64,000 nucleotides of DNA from NCBI GenBank assembly GCA_014360985.1, contig JACIWK010000008.1, forward strand, positions 28,704 to 92,703. Reading direction: 5' to 3'. The stretch's first letter is position 1. The number at the start of each line of letters is the position of its first letter. Shown here one piece after another: positions 1 through 7,756 of the stretch. This DNA comes from Candidatus Bipolaricaulota bacterium. GTDB lineage: Bacteria > Bipolaricaulota > Bipolaricaulia > Bipolaricaulales > Bipolaricaulaceae. The position numbers were made by a program, and so were the translations under genes. The notes beneath the pieces are model-generated. The model ran no database searches and was not told the DNA's origin. It saw nothing but the letters and a program-made list of their open reading frames with translations.

Positions 1-287
1 TGATCGGGCAGCACTTCCCCACATCAGGGCACCTCGCTGACATCGGCGGGGGCCCGGGCCGGTACACGGTCGAGCTCCTGCGGCGCGGGTTCCGGGTGAC
101 GTTGGTCGACCTCTCGCCGCGGGCGGTGGCGTTCGCGCAGGCCCTCGCCGAGCTCGAAGCGATGGCGGGCACGGATCCCGTGGCCTACGCGAACGTCCTC
201 CGGCTCGCAGAGGAGACGTGCGAGCTCCCCCAGTACCGGGACGCGACCGAGCACCTCCACGTCGTCGTCCGCAAGCTCAGTCCCTAG
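1..287 (+). pseudogene. SAM-dependent methyltransferase remnant, apparently internally deleted, 5-prime end outside window
   Basis: The frame is open from the left edge (base 3) to the TAG at 285-287. It begins just before a class I methyltransferase motif I (LADIGGGPGRYTVELL) and its following acidic strand (VTLVDLS). It then passes almost directly into what looks like the C-terminal tail of the same family (ETCELPQYRDATEHLHVVVRK). Only about 75 residues follow motif I, whereas these enzymes normally carry about 170-200 more, including motifs II-III. The sequence therefore suggests an in-frame internal deletion of more than 100 codons. The start lies outside the window. A short divergent methyltransferase is the alternative, but without the middle of the fold activity is unlikely. 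Confidence 0.55.
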
Positions 288-413
288 GCGTTCTTCCCAT
301 TCTGTGTGCCTACAGGTCCGCCAGGGAATTTCCATCCAGCCACATGCGGCGACAAGGCCGGGTCTTCCTGGAGGGCCCCGCCCGTGGTAGGATTCGGGCG
401 GAGGTGACCCACG

Positions 414-788
414 GTGAAGGAGTTTTCGTTCATCTTAGGCAACAACCCAGGAGCCCTGGCCGAGATCTCCGAGGCGCTGGGCGCGGAGCACGTGAACCTG
501 GAAGCGGTCGCCGGCGTGACCGTCCTCGACGAGGGCGTGATCGCGATCGTGACCGACAACCCCGATAAGACGCGCAAGGTCCTGCGCGCTAAAGAGGTCG
601 AGTTCGAGGAGCGCGAAGCGCTGATGATGGCCATGCCCCACCAGCCGGGGCAGCTGGCCTCGATCCTCGGCCGGCTCGCCGACGAGGGGATCAACGTCCT
701 CTCCTGCTACTGCACCGTGGAGAAGAACCAGATCGTGTTCACCGTGGACAAGGTGGACCGAGCGAAAGCGATCTTCCGCATCCCGTAG
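414..788 (+). CDS. Tandem ACT-domain protein
   Basis: A protein of 124 residues made of two ACT modules: about residues 1-65 (opening FSFILGNNPGALAEISEAL) and about 68-124 (MAMPHQPGQLASILGRLADEG). ACT domains bind amino acids or similar ligands and usually regulate a partner enzyme; stand-alone tandem ACT proteins have no assigned reaction. The GTG start is chosen because GGAGGT lies 8 bases upstream at 400-405. The next gene starts 8 bases after the stop, so the two are probably co-transcribed. The regulatory target cannot be read from the sequence. Confidence 0.85.
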   Translation: MKEFSFILGNNPGALAEISEALGAEHVNLEAVAGVTVLDEGVIAIVTDNPDKTRKVLRAKEVEFEEREALMMAMPHQPGQLASILGRLADEGINVLSCYCTVEKNQIVFTVDKVDRAKAIFRIP

Positions 789-796
789 GGGAGAGG

Positions 797-1564
797 GTGG
801 CAGAGGGAGCGGCGGCCATCCGCGTGTACGGGGAGCTGAACGACTTCCTCCCTCCGGAGTGGAGGCAGAGGGCGGTCCTCTACCCGTTCCAGGGGACGCC
901 CGCGGTCAAGGACGCGATCGAGTCCCTCGGTGTGCCCCACGTCGAGGTCGAGCTCGTGCTCCTCAACGGCGAGTCGGTGGACTTTGCCGCGCGGCTGGGC
1001 GACGGAGACCGGCTTGCCGTGTACCCCAAGTTCGAGCGCCTCGATGTGAAGGGACTCCTCCGCGTACGGAAGGAACCCCCTTGTCGCCTCGCGTTCCTCC
1101 TCGATGATCATCTGGGGAAACTCGCCCGGTTCCTCCGGCTCCTTGGGCTTGAGGCCGTCCACGCAAACGGATGCCGAGACGAGGATCTCGTCGCGTCCGC
1201 CGTCCGCGAGGGGCGGATCGTCCTCACCCGCGACCGGGAGCTTCTCAAGCGCGGCGCGCTCACCCACGGGTACTGGGTCCGGTCCACCGATCCGGTCGAA
1301 CAGGCGCGGGAGGTCGTGCGGCGGTTCGATCTCACAAGTCAGGTGCGACCGTTCACGCGGTGTCTGGCCTGTGGCGGAGTCCTCTCGCCGGTGGAGAAGG
1401 AAGAGGTTCGCGAGAGGATCCCGCCTCGCGTCGCCGCGTGGCGGGACGAGTACCTCTTGTGCCGCCGCTGCGGGAAGCTCTACTGGGAGGGGACCCACCA
1501 TCCCCGGCTCCGCGCCACAGTGGAGCGGATCCTGGGGGGAACCGCGATCAACGGGACAGGTTGA
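797..1564 (+). CDS. Mut7-C ubiquitin-fold plus Mut7-C RNase domain protein
   Basis: A 255-residue protein with two parts. Residues about 5-85 resemble the ubiquitin/ThiS-like Mut7-C N-terminal domain. Residues about 92-245 are the Mut7-C domain, a PIN-like predicted RNase, with acidic motifs FLLDDHLGKLARFLRLLG and IVLTRDRELLKR. It ends in a zinc ribbon made of CLACGG and CRRCGKLYWEGTHH. The domain is named from the exonuclease mut-7 and is thought to act on RNA; its bacterial substrate is unknown. A GTG start follows the ACT gene after 8 bases. The 3-prime end overlaps the convergent acetyltransferase remnant by 17 bases. Confidence 0.85.
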   Translation: MAEGAAAIRVYGELNDFLPPEWRQRAVLYPFQGTPAVKDAIESLGVPHVEVELVLLNGESVDFAARLGDGDRLAVYPKFERLDVKGLLRVRKEPPCRLAFLLDDHLGKLARFLRLLGLEAVHANGCRDEDLVASAVREGRIVLTRDRELLKRGALTHGYWVRSTDPVEQAREVVRRFDLTSQVRPFTRCLACGGVLSPVEKEEVRERIPPRVAAWRDEYLLCRRCGKLYWEGTHHPRLRATVERILGGTAINGTG

Positions 1565-2103
1565 GGCGGAGGAGGGGGAATTCCGGGTCGTCGCGGAGGA
1601 CCTCGAACCCGTGGCGGAGGTAGAACCCGACGGGACCGGACGGGTTCTCCGCGTTCCCCACCCGAGCGAACGTCTCCACCGCGCTCACCCCTCGGCGGCG
1701 CAGCTCGCGCAGGACGTCCTGGAGGAGGACGCTCCCCCAGCCGCGTCCCCGGTGGGCGCGGGATGGAACAAACAGGCACGCAAGGAACACGGCATCGTCG
1801 CTCACCGGCCCCGCCGGGTAGGATCCCGCGGTGGGGAAGAAGCTCGGGGGCCCGTACTGGGCGTAGCCCACCGCGAGGCCCTCGGCGTAGAGAAGGCGGC
1901 CGCAGTCCCCGAACTCCCTCCGCCCCCGGCGGACCCAAGCGAGCTTCTGTTCGAGGTTTGCCACCCGGTCTTCCTTGCCCGGGTCACTGCGGAGTTCCGG
2001 GTACTCCCCAATACAGGCAGTACTTGCAGCTCCAGGGATGGGCGTCCCGCTCCGGCGCGTCCCCAAGGTTCTCCTCTGTCAGCGGAGCTGTCTGGATCTT
2101 CAT
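1548..2103 (-). pseudogene. GNAT-family N-acetyltransferase, split by a single-base frameshift
   Basis: On the minus strand an ATG at 2103 opens a frame (MKIQTAPLTEENLGDAP) reaching SCKYCLYW, a Cys-rich start typical of one GNAT subfamily. That frame then hits a stop near 1984. The sequence continues in another frame as EYPELRSDPGKEDR and keeps family-like coding to LLRLNLSR at 1548, including the acetyl-CoA-binding HRGRGWGS. Removing one base from the C4 run at 2006-2009 joins CLYW to EYPELRSDP without loss. This is therefore an otherwise intact gene of about 185 codons with one extra base. A true frameshift and an assembly error cannot be told apart here. Confidence 0.8.
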
Positions 2104-2152
2104 CGGTTCTTCTTTTCTGTGGTGCATATTCGCATGCCCTTCTCCATCTGGC

Positions 2153-2161
2153 TGGTATGAT
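2153..2161 (+). promoter_or_regulatory. Candidate extended -10 promoter for the restriction-modification genes
   Basis: TGG followed by TATGAT (TATGAT at 2156-2161) fits an extended -10 element, 45 bases before the methyltransferase ATG. No good -35 box lies 17 bases upstream. GAGAGG before the ATG serves as ribosome binding site. Confidence 0.4.
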
Positions 2162-2206
2162 ACGGGGTGCGGGGGCTGACGCGACTCCGGCTCAGGAGAG
2201 GTAGCC

Positions 2207-3214
2207 ATGTCTTCTAACGTCGTGGTGCTGACATCTCCAGGGGCAGCGAGCGACTCCACCGACCTGTGGAGCTGGGTGCCCTCTGGCGTGCGCAAGAGAG
2301 CCGAGACAGAGGACAAGAGGGCCATACCCGCGATTGCCCGCGATCCTCAGCTGACCTCAGCCATCGAGGTTGCCGCTCGGGCGATCCCCACCCGGCACCA
2401 ACTTGTGCTCGGTGACAGTCGAAACATGAGGGACATTCCTGACGAGAGTGTCCATCTCGCCGTCACCTCTCCCCCCTATTGGACCCTCAAGGACTACCCA
2501 GAGTGCGAGGGGCAGCTGGGGCGGATCGGCGACTACGAGCGATTCCTGAGCGAGCTCGATGAGGTCTGGCGCCACGTGTTCAGAGTTCTCGTCCCCGGGG
2601 GGCGGCTGGTGATCGTGGTGGGCGATGTCTGCCTGCCGCGGCGTCGTTTCGGCCGACACGCTGTGGTTCCCCTCCACGCCAGCATCCAGGAACACTGTCG
2701 AACGATCGGCTTTGATAATCTGGCCCCGATCATCTGGCACAAGATCAGCAACGCCGTGTTCGAAGTCGAAACAGGGTCGCAGTTCCTCGGGAAGCCGTAT
2801 GAGCCGAACGCCATCATCAAGAACGACATCGAGTACATCCTGTTCCAGCGCAAACCGGGCGGATACCGAAAGCCCGGCCTTGCCGCACGGCTGCTCTCCG
2901 TGATCCCCGAGAGCTGCCACCGAGATTGGTTTCAGCAGATTTGGATGATCGGCGGAGCATCCACCCGCCGTCACCCGGCGCCGTTCCCCCTGACCCTTGC
3001 CGAGCGACTGGTGAGGATGTTCTCGTTCGTGGGCGATACGGTGTTGGACCCCTTCACCGGAACGGGGACAACGAACGTCGCGGCCGCCCGGTGGGGCCGC
3101 CACAGCATCGGGTACGAGATCGAGCCGGAGTACTTCCGCATGGCCTGTCGTCGGGTCTCCGCGGTGGTCCAGCCCCAGCTTCCCCTTGTTCAACCCCTCC
3201 ACCATGACGCGTGA
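2207..3214 (+). CDS. Beta-class site-specific DNA methyltransferase, probably N4-cytosine type
   Basis: A 335-residue DNA methyltransferase with catalytic motif IV TSPPYW at residues 87-92 and the AdoMet-binding motif I DPFTGTGTT at 281-289. Catalytic motif before binding motif is the beta-class order. The SPPY form is most often seen in N4-cytosine enzymes. It should protect the sites cut by the endonuclease encoded next, whose start overlaps this gene by 11 bases, so the two are translationally coupled. The ATG at 2207 has GAGAGG upstream. The target cannot be read directly; the partner suggests CTCGAG. Confidence 0.9.
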   Translation: MSSNVVVLTSPGAASDSTDLWSWVPSGVRKRAETEDKRAIPAIARDPQLTSAIEVAARAIPTRHQLVLGDSRNMRDIPDESVHLAVTSPPYWTLKDYPECEGQLGRIGDYERFLSELDEVWRHVFRVLVPGGRLVIVVGDVCLPRRRFGRHAVVPLHASIQEHCRTIGFDNLAPIIWHKISNAVFEVETGSQFLGKPYEPNAIIKNDIEYILFQRKPGGYRKPGLAARLLSVIPESCHRDWFQQIWMIGGASTRRHPAPFPLTLAERLVRMFSFVGDTVLDPFTGTGTTNVAAARWGRHSIGYEIEPEYFRMACRRVSAVVQPQLPLVQPLHHDA

Positions 3215-3938
3215 TCTCGCTGACCTCATCGGCCCTCGCTTCTTCAGGGAAGCGGTTCAGGAGTTCTGGGCGACCCGGGATCGTCAGGCCGCATCTCAAC
3301 GGCAGCGGGGTGCAGCCGATCGTGGACTGCGCGCTGCGGTAACCGGCGGGCAGCAGATGAACGGGTTCCGAGACGCGATCGTTGAGTTGATGGTGAAGGC
3401 CGGTGTACCGACGGACTGCATCCACGCCAGGCGGGGGCAGACCTACCTGCCGGGGTTCTTCCGGCCGACCAAGGAGTGGGACCTCGCCGTTGTTGTCGAG
3501 GGACAGTTCCTGGCAGCGCTTGAACTGAAAGCTCAGGTAGGCCCTTCCTTTGGCAACAACTTCAACAATCGCGCCGAGGAAGCACTGGGAAGCGCGCTCG
3601 ACCTGTGGACCGCCTATCGGGAACGCGTGTTTCAGACTGTACCACCACCGTTCCTGGGGTTTCTCTTCCTGCTCGAAGAGGCTCCCGGATCGCGCGCTCC
3701 GGTGTCCGTGCGCGAGCCACACTTCCCCGTGTTGGCCGAGTTTCGCGATGCCTCCTACGTCAAGCGGTACGAGCTTCTGTGCCGGAAGATGGTGCTTGAA
3801 CGGCACTACACGGCGGCATGCTTCTTGGTGGCAGACCGAACCAAGGCAAGGCAACAGGACAACTACAGCGAACCGGCGGCGGACCTATCCGTAGACGCCT
3901 TTCTCTTGGAGCTCCTTCGGCATGTGGTCCGGGGGTGA
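3204..3938 (+). CDS. XhoI/PaeR7I-family type II restriction endonuclease
   Basis: About 244 residues with the hallmark stretch of the XhoI/PaeR7I family (GNNFNNRAEEALGSALDLW, TAYRE), followed by FLGFLFLLEE and a conserved YVKRYELLCRKMVLERHY segment. A PD-(D/E)xK-type centre is visible as WDLAVVV followed by LAALELKAQ. Known family members cut CTCGAG after the first C. The ATG at 3204 overlaps the methyltransferase stop; a TTG at 3186 is an alternative. There is no obvious ribosome site, which fits coupling. The 3-prime end overlaps tlyA by 76 bases on the other strand. Several CTCGAG sites remain in the window, e.g. 15877 and 18903. Confidence 0.88.
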   Translation: MTRDLADLIGPRFFREAVQEFWATRDRQAASQRQRGAADRGLRAAVTGGQQMNGFRDAIVELMVKAGVPTDCIHARRGQTYLPGFFRPTKEWDLAVVVEGQFLAALELKAQVGPSFGNNFNNRAEEALGSALDLWTAYRERVFQTVPPPFLGFLFLLEEAPGSRAPVSVREPHFPVLAEFRDASYVKRYELLCRKMVLERHYTAACFLVADRTKARQQDNYSEPAADLSVDAFLLELLRHVVRG

Positions 3939-4726
3939 CCCAACCCTACGAGGGGAGCTCGGCCCACAGGCGCCTCTTGGCGTGGGTCGTACCGCACCGT
4001 GAGGTGCACGAAAAACTCGCGGTTCCCGGCCGGCCCAAGGAGGGGGGAGGGGACGGTCCCCCGCACCGTCCAACCCAGTTCCTCCCGCGCGAACGCGGCG
4101 ATTCCGTCTACGACCTCCTGATGCACAATCGGGTCCCTCACCACGCCGCGACGCACAGCGTCCCGCCCGGCCTCGAACTGGGGCTTGACGAGGGCGACCA
4201 CGTCGCCCCCCGGCCTCACGATCGCTCCGAGCGGAGGAAGGACGAGCCGGAGGGAGATGAACGACACGTCCACCGTGGCCAAGTCCACCAGCTCTTCGAT
4301 GTCCTCGGGCCGGAGGTACCGGGCGTTCAACCCTTCCTTCACGACCACCCGGGGGTCGTTCCGGAGCTTCCAGTCGAGCTGTCCGCGTCCAACGTCCACC
4401 GCGTACACCCGCCGCGCCCCGTGCTGGAGCAGGCAGTCGGTGAACCCTCCCGTGGAGCTCCCGACGTCGAGACATACCTTGCCCCGTGGATCGACCCGGA
4501 ATGCAGTGAGTGCGGCTTCGAGCTTGTCCCCCCCGCGGGAGACGTAGCGGGGAGGGGAGGAGACCTCAAGCGCGGCGTCCGTGGGGACCTGTGCTCCTGG
4601 CTTGTCGAGGAGGGCCCCCGCCACGCGCACCCGGCCGGCGCGGATCAGGGCCTGGGCCTGGGTTCGCGACGTGGCGTACCCCCGCTCGCAGACAAGGACG
4701 TCCAGCCGCTCTCTGCGTCCCTTCAT
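3863..4726 (-). CDS. tlyA: TlyA-family rRNA 2-prime-O-methyltransferase (hemolysin A family)
   Basis: About 287 residues. The N-terminal S4 RNA-binding domain starts RLDVLVCERGYATSRTQA. An FtsJ-like methyltransferase domain follows, with VSRGGDKLEAAL, motif I CLDVGSSTGGFTDCLLQHGA, VDVSFISLRLVLPPL and VKPQFEAG. TlyA proteins methylate the 2-prime hydroxyl of 16S/23S rRNA cytidines; the hemolysin name is historical. The ATG at 4726 was chosen over an earlier in-frame ATG because the protein then begins just before the S4 domain. The C-terminal tail of about 25 residues overlaps the convergent restriction gene. It is the last gene of a minus-strand run from 9.3 kb. Confidence 0.9.
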   Translation of the reverse strand: MKGRRERLDVLVCERGYATSRTQAQALIRAGRVRVAGALLDKPGAQVPTDAALEVSSPPRYVSRGGDKLEAALTAFRVDPRGKVCLDVGSSTGGFTDCLLQHGARRVYAVDVGRGQLDWKLRNDPRVVVKEGLNARYLRPEDIEELVDLATVDVSFISLRLVLPPLGAIVRPGGDVVALVKPQFEAGRDAVRRGVVRDPIVHQEVVDGIAAFAREELGWTVRGTVPSPLLGPAGNREFFVHLTVRYDPRQEAPVGRAPLVGLGHPRTTCRRSSKRKASTDRSAAGSL

Positions 4727-4808
4727 CGCAAATCCTGCATCCGCCGCCCCACCGCCAGTTCGTCCTCTGGACCTGCGGTGTTCGGCGACCACGGGCAGAT
4801 CCGTGGAT

Positions 4809-6032
4809 CTATCCCCTTCCGGCGACGATCTCACCAGTCACGGTGCGACTGAACAGAGAGAGCCCATCGGCAAGGACCGCGCACGCCCGGCGGAGGTCGT
4901 CCGCCTTGAGGACGTACGCCGCGCGGGCCTCGTCCTTCCCCAGTCCCGGCGTCACGTAGAACCCCGCTCCCGGGGCGAGCATCACCGTCTCCGGGCCGGG
5001 GTAGTCGGTGAGCATCCAGCGAATGAACGCTTCCGAGTCCTCCACGGGAAGGCCCATCATCACGTAGAACGCCCCCTCCGGGACGCGGAACGTAATCCCG
5101 GGGATGCCGCAGAGCTCCTGGCAGAACAGGTCGCGGCGCGCCCGGTACTCCCCGATCATCTCCTCGATCACGGCCCGGTGGCTCGGATCGGCCATGAACG
5201 CGACCAGCCCCAGCTGCTCGAACGTCGGGGCGGAGAGGCGGATCGTGGCGCACTTCGCCGCCGCCGCCATCACGTCCTTGTTGTGCGAAATGAGGGCCCC
5301 GATCCGCGCCCCGCAGGCGGAGAGGCGCTTCGAGATCGAGTCCACGAGGATCGCCCGGTCGCGGACCTCGCGAAAGGTGAGGAGGCTCGTGTGGCCCCCT
5401 TCGTAGACGAACTCCCGGTACACCTCATCGGAGATGATGAACAGATCGTTCTTGAGAGCGATATCGACCAGCATCTCCATCTCGGCTCGGGTGTACACGA
5501 CCCCGGTTGGGTTCCCCGGGTGGGAGAAGAGGATCGCCTTCGTGCGTGGGCCGATGAGGGTCTCGATCTCCTGCCGCGGTGGGAGGTGGAACCCGTCCTC
5601 GCGACAGGTGGTGATGGGCACGATCTCGACGTTGGTGAGGCGGGCGTAGCCGAGGTAGTTGGGGTAGAAAGGCTGCGGGATGAGGACCTGATCGCCGGGA
5701 TCACAGGCGATCGTGAGGGCAAACGTGATCCCCTCCGATCCACCGATCGTGATGAGGATCTCCTCCTTGGCCACCTGGAGGTCGCACTCCCCGTAGTAGC
5801 GGGCGAGGGCCTCCAGGGCCTCCGGGATCCCGGGGGATGGGGCGTAGTCCAACACCTCGATCTTCGCCTCCCGCACCCCGCGCATGAACGCCCGTGGGGT
5901 GGGAATGTCCGGCTGGCCGATGTTCAGGTGGTACACCTTCTTTCCCCGCTTCTTCGCCTCAACGGAAAGCGGATACAAACGGCGAATGGGCGAAGCGGGG
6001 GCGGCAGCGCTGCGCGCAGAGGGCTTAGGCAT
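4809..6032 (-). CDS. Class I PLP-dependent aminotransferase (aspartate aminotransferase family)
   Basis: A 407-residue fold-type I aminotransferase. It shows NIGQPDIPTP near the N-terminus, the cofactor-binding NPTG at about 174-177, ISDEVYREF, and the Schiff-base lysine in DSISKRLSACGARIG (about K235). The family transfers amino groups between amino acids and 2-oxoacids; the exact substrate is not readable. The ATG at 6032 was preferred over an in-frame ATG 39 bases upstream, and it overlaps the stop of the preceding hydrolase gene by 8 bases. Confidence 0.9.
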   Translation of the reverse strand: MPKPSARSAAAPASPIRRLYPLSVEAKKRGKKVYHLNIGQPDIPTPRAFMRGVREAKIEVLDYAPSPGIPEALEALARYYGECDLQVAKEEILITIGGSEGITFALTIACDPGDQVLIPQPFYPNYLGYARLTNVEIVPITTCREDGFHLPPRQEIETLIGPRTKAILFSHPGNPTGVVYTRAEMEMLVDIALKNDLFIISDEVYREFVYEGGHTSLLTFREVRDRAILVDSISKRLSACGARIGALISHNKDVMAAAAKCATIRLSAPTFEQLGLVAFMADPSHRAVIEEMIGEYRARRDLFCQELCGIPGITFRVPEGAFYVMMGLPVEDSEAFIRWMLTDYPGPETVMLAPGAGFYVTPGLGKDEARAAYVLKADDLRRACAVLADGLSLFSRTVTGEIVAGRG

Positions 6033-6681
6033 GATTGAGGACCCACACCTCCTTCGTGGCGGGAAGAACATTGGGGGTGATCTTCACCTCGGACTTCTTG
6101 ACGCGCTTCACCGGCAGGCCAACCACGTCGAGGAACTCGTCCACGGGCCGGATCGGCCAGTCCTTCACGGCCGCGGTGCGGTAGTGCATCGGGATCACGA
6201 CCTTGAGCTTGGGGAGCGAACGCACGACCTCGCTCGCCTCCTTGGCCCCGATCGTGAAGTGGTCGCCCACGGGGAGGAGGGCCACCTCCACCTCCTGGAG
6301 AGGCCGGAGCTGCTCGGCGTTCAGGGTGTGACCGAGGTCGCCGAAGTGGGCAAGGGTCACCCCGTCCACCGCGAACCGGAAGATGACGTTTTGGCCGCGG
6401 TCGCGGCCTCCTTTCGTGTCGTGGAAGGCCGAGATCCCCCGAAACGCGATCCCACACACGACCTGTTCTCCGATCCCACGGACGACCTGGGGGGAACCCT
6501 CGACCCGCCCCACCGCGTTGTGGTCGAAGTGGTCGTGGGACACGGTCACGATGTGGGCCGGGCCCTCCGGGGCCTTGTACGGCACCTTCTCTTCGTACGG
6601 ATCGGTGATGATCACTGTGCCATCGTTCGTCTCGATGCGGAAGCAAGCATGGCCGATCCACTTGAGCTTCACACTCGCCAC
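6025..6681 (-). CDS. Metallo-beta-lactamase-fold hydrolase (UlaG/UPF0173-like)
   Basis: A 218-residue single-domain metal-dependent hydrolase. It carries the metal-binding HDHFDHN motif, LAHFGDLGH, and a C-terminal IPMHYRT histidine, all expected for the short UlaG/UPF0173 branch of the metallo-beta-lactamase fold. No signal peptide is visible, so it is cytoplasmic. The substrate is unknown; relatives include ascorbate-lactonase-like and generic phosphodiester hydrolases. It overlaps the downstream aminotransferase start by 8 bases and lies 17 bases upstream (in genome coordinates, below) of ddl. Confidence 0.88.
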   Translation of the reverse strand: MASVKLKWIGHACFRIETNDGTVIITDPYEEKVPYKAPEGPAHIVTVSHDHFDHNAVGRVEGSPQVVRGIGEQVVCGIAFRGISAFHDTKGGRDRGQNVIFRFAVDGVTLAHFGDLGHTLNAEQLRPLQEVEVALLPVGDHFTIGAKEASEVVRSLPKLKVVIPMHYRTAAVKDWPIRPVDEFLDVVGLPVKRVKKSEVKITPNVLPATKEVWVLNHA

Positions 6682-6698
6682 CTCCTCGCGGAGCTACT

Positions 6699-7655
6699 CT
6701 ATCCCAGCCGGGCGGGGGCGGGCAACCGGGCGAGGGCCCGATCCAGCAGGTGCACAACCAGATCGTCGTAGGACATCCCGATTGCTTGGGCGGCGCGGGG
6801 GAAGAGGGACATCTCGGTGAGGCCGGGGAGGGTGTTCAGTTCAAGCAGGTGTGGCGTTCCGTCCTGCGCGAGGCGGAAGTCGGCCCGCGACAGGTCCCGA
6901 CACCCCAAGAGGACGTGGGCCTGGACGGCCATGTCTTGGATGCGAGCGGTGCGCTCGGGCGGAAGATCGGCCGGGCAACAGACGGCGCACTCGCCGGGGG
7001 TGTACTTCGCCGTCCAGTCGAACAGGTCGCCCCTCCTCGGCCTGACCTCGACGAGGGGGAGAGGTTCCGCCTTGCCGCCGCGCTCAAGGACGGAGGCGGT
7101 GATGTCCCGGCCGGGGATGAACCGCTCGGCGATGAACTCCCCATAGTGGGAGAGAAGCTCCGTGCCCACTCCCTTGAGCTCGTCGTCACTCACGACGAGG
7201 TGCACCCCCACGCTCGATCCCTCCCGTCGCGGCTTGACGACGAGCGGGTACCCGACTGCCTCCGCCCAGGATACGACCCTCTCCAGGTCCTCCCCGGTGA
7301 CGTGAAGCCAGTCCGGAACGGGGAGGCCCTTCCCTTGGAACGCCTTGCGGGACTCGACCTTGTCCATCGCCAGCGCCGAGGCGAGCGGCCCCGACCCCAC
7401 GTACGGCTTTCCCATGAGGTCGAGGAGGAGCTGGACCGTCCCGTCCTCTCCCGCTCCCCCGTGGAGGATGTTGAACACAGCGGCGAACGGGGCGAGGCGC
7501 TGGGGGAGGCCATCGTAGGCCTCGATCTCGATGAGCTCAGCGTCCCACCCCTTGGCGACGAGGGCGGCGTGGACGCCGCGGCCGGAGCGGAGGGAGATCT
7601 CCCGCTCGGCGGAGGTCCCCCCACACAGCACCGCCACGCGTGGACCCTTGGACAT
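6699..7655 (-). CDS. ddl: D-alanine--D-alanine ligase
   Basis: A 318-residue ATP-grasp ligase joining two D-alanines for peptidoglycan. Visible motifs: VAVLCGGTSAEREISLRSG at the N-terminus, FNILHGGAGEDGTVQ, the ATP-binding PLVVKPRREGSSVGV, and the metal/product site LLELNTLPGLTEMS. The length is normal for Ddl. The ATG at 7655 sits exactly before the conserved N-terminus; the ribosome site is weak. It shows that the organism makes a D-Ala-D-Ala peptidoglycan wall. Confidence 0.95.
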   Translation of the reverse strand: MSKGPRVAVLCGGTSAEREISLRSGRGVHAALVAKGWDAELIEIEAYDGLPQRLAPFAAVFNILHGGAGEDGTVQLLLDLMGKPYVGSGPLASALAMDKVESRKAFQGKGLPVPDWLHVTGEDLERVVSWAEAVGYPLVVKPRREGSSVGVHLVVSDDELKGVGTELLSHYGEFIAERFIPGRDITASVLERGGKAEPLPLVEVRPRRGDLFDWTAKYTPGECAVCCPADLPPERTARIQDMAVQAHVLLGCRDLSRADFRLAQDGTPHLLELNTLPGLTEMSLFPRAAQAIGMSYDDLVVHLLDRALARLPAPARLG

Positions 7656-7756
7656 CCTCGCATCCTGGTCCGCGGTCAGTCGCATGGCAAGGGCATCAGT
7701 CCCCGCCGGAGGCCGCAGGGGTCCTCGCTCGGCTCCCTCCCCATCGCGGGCGCGCG

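Noticed and set aside
4581..6038. Long open frame (485 codons) on the plus strand
   Set aside because: It is antisense to tlyA and the aminotransferase, both of which have full motif sets. GC-rich third positions create long shadow frames.
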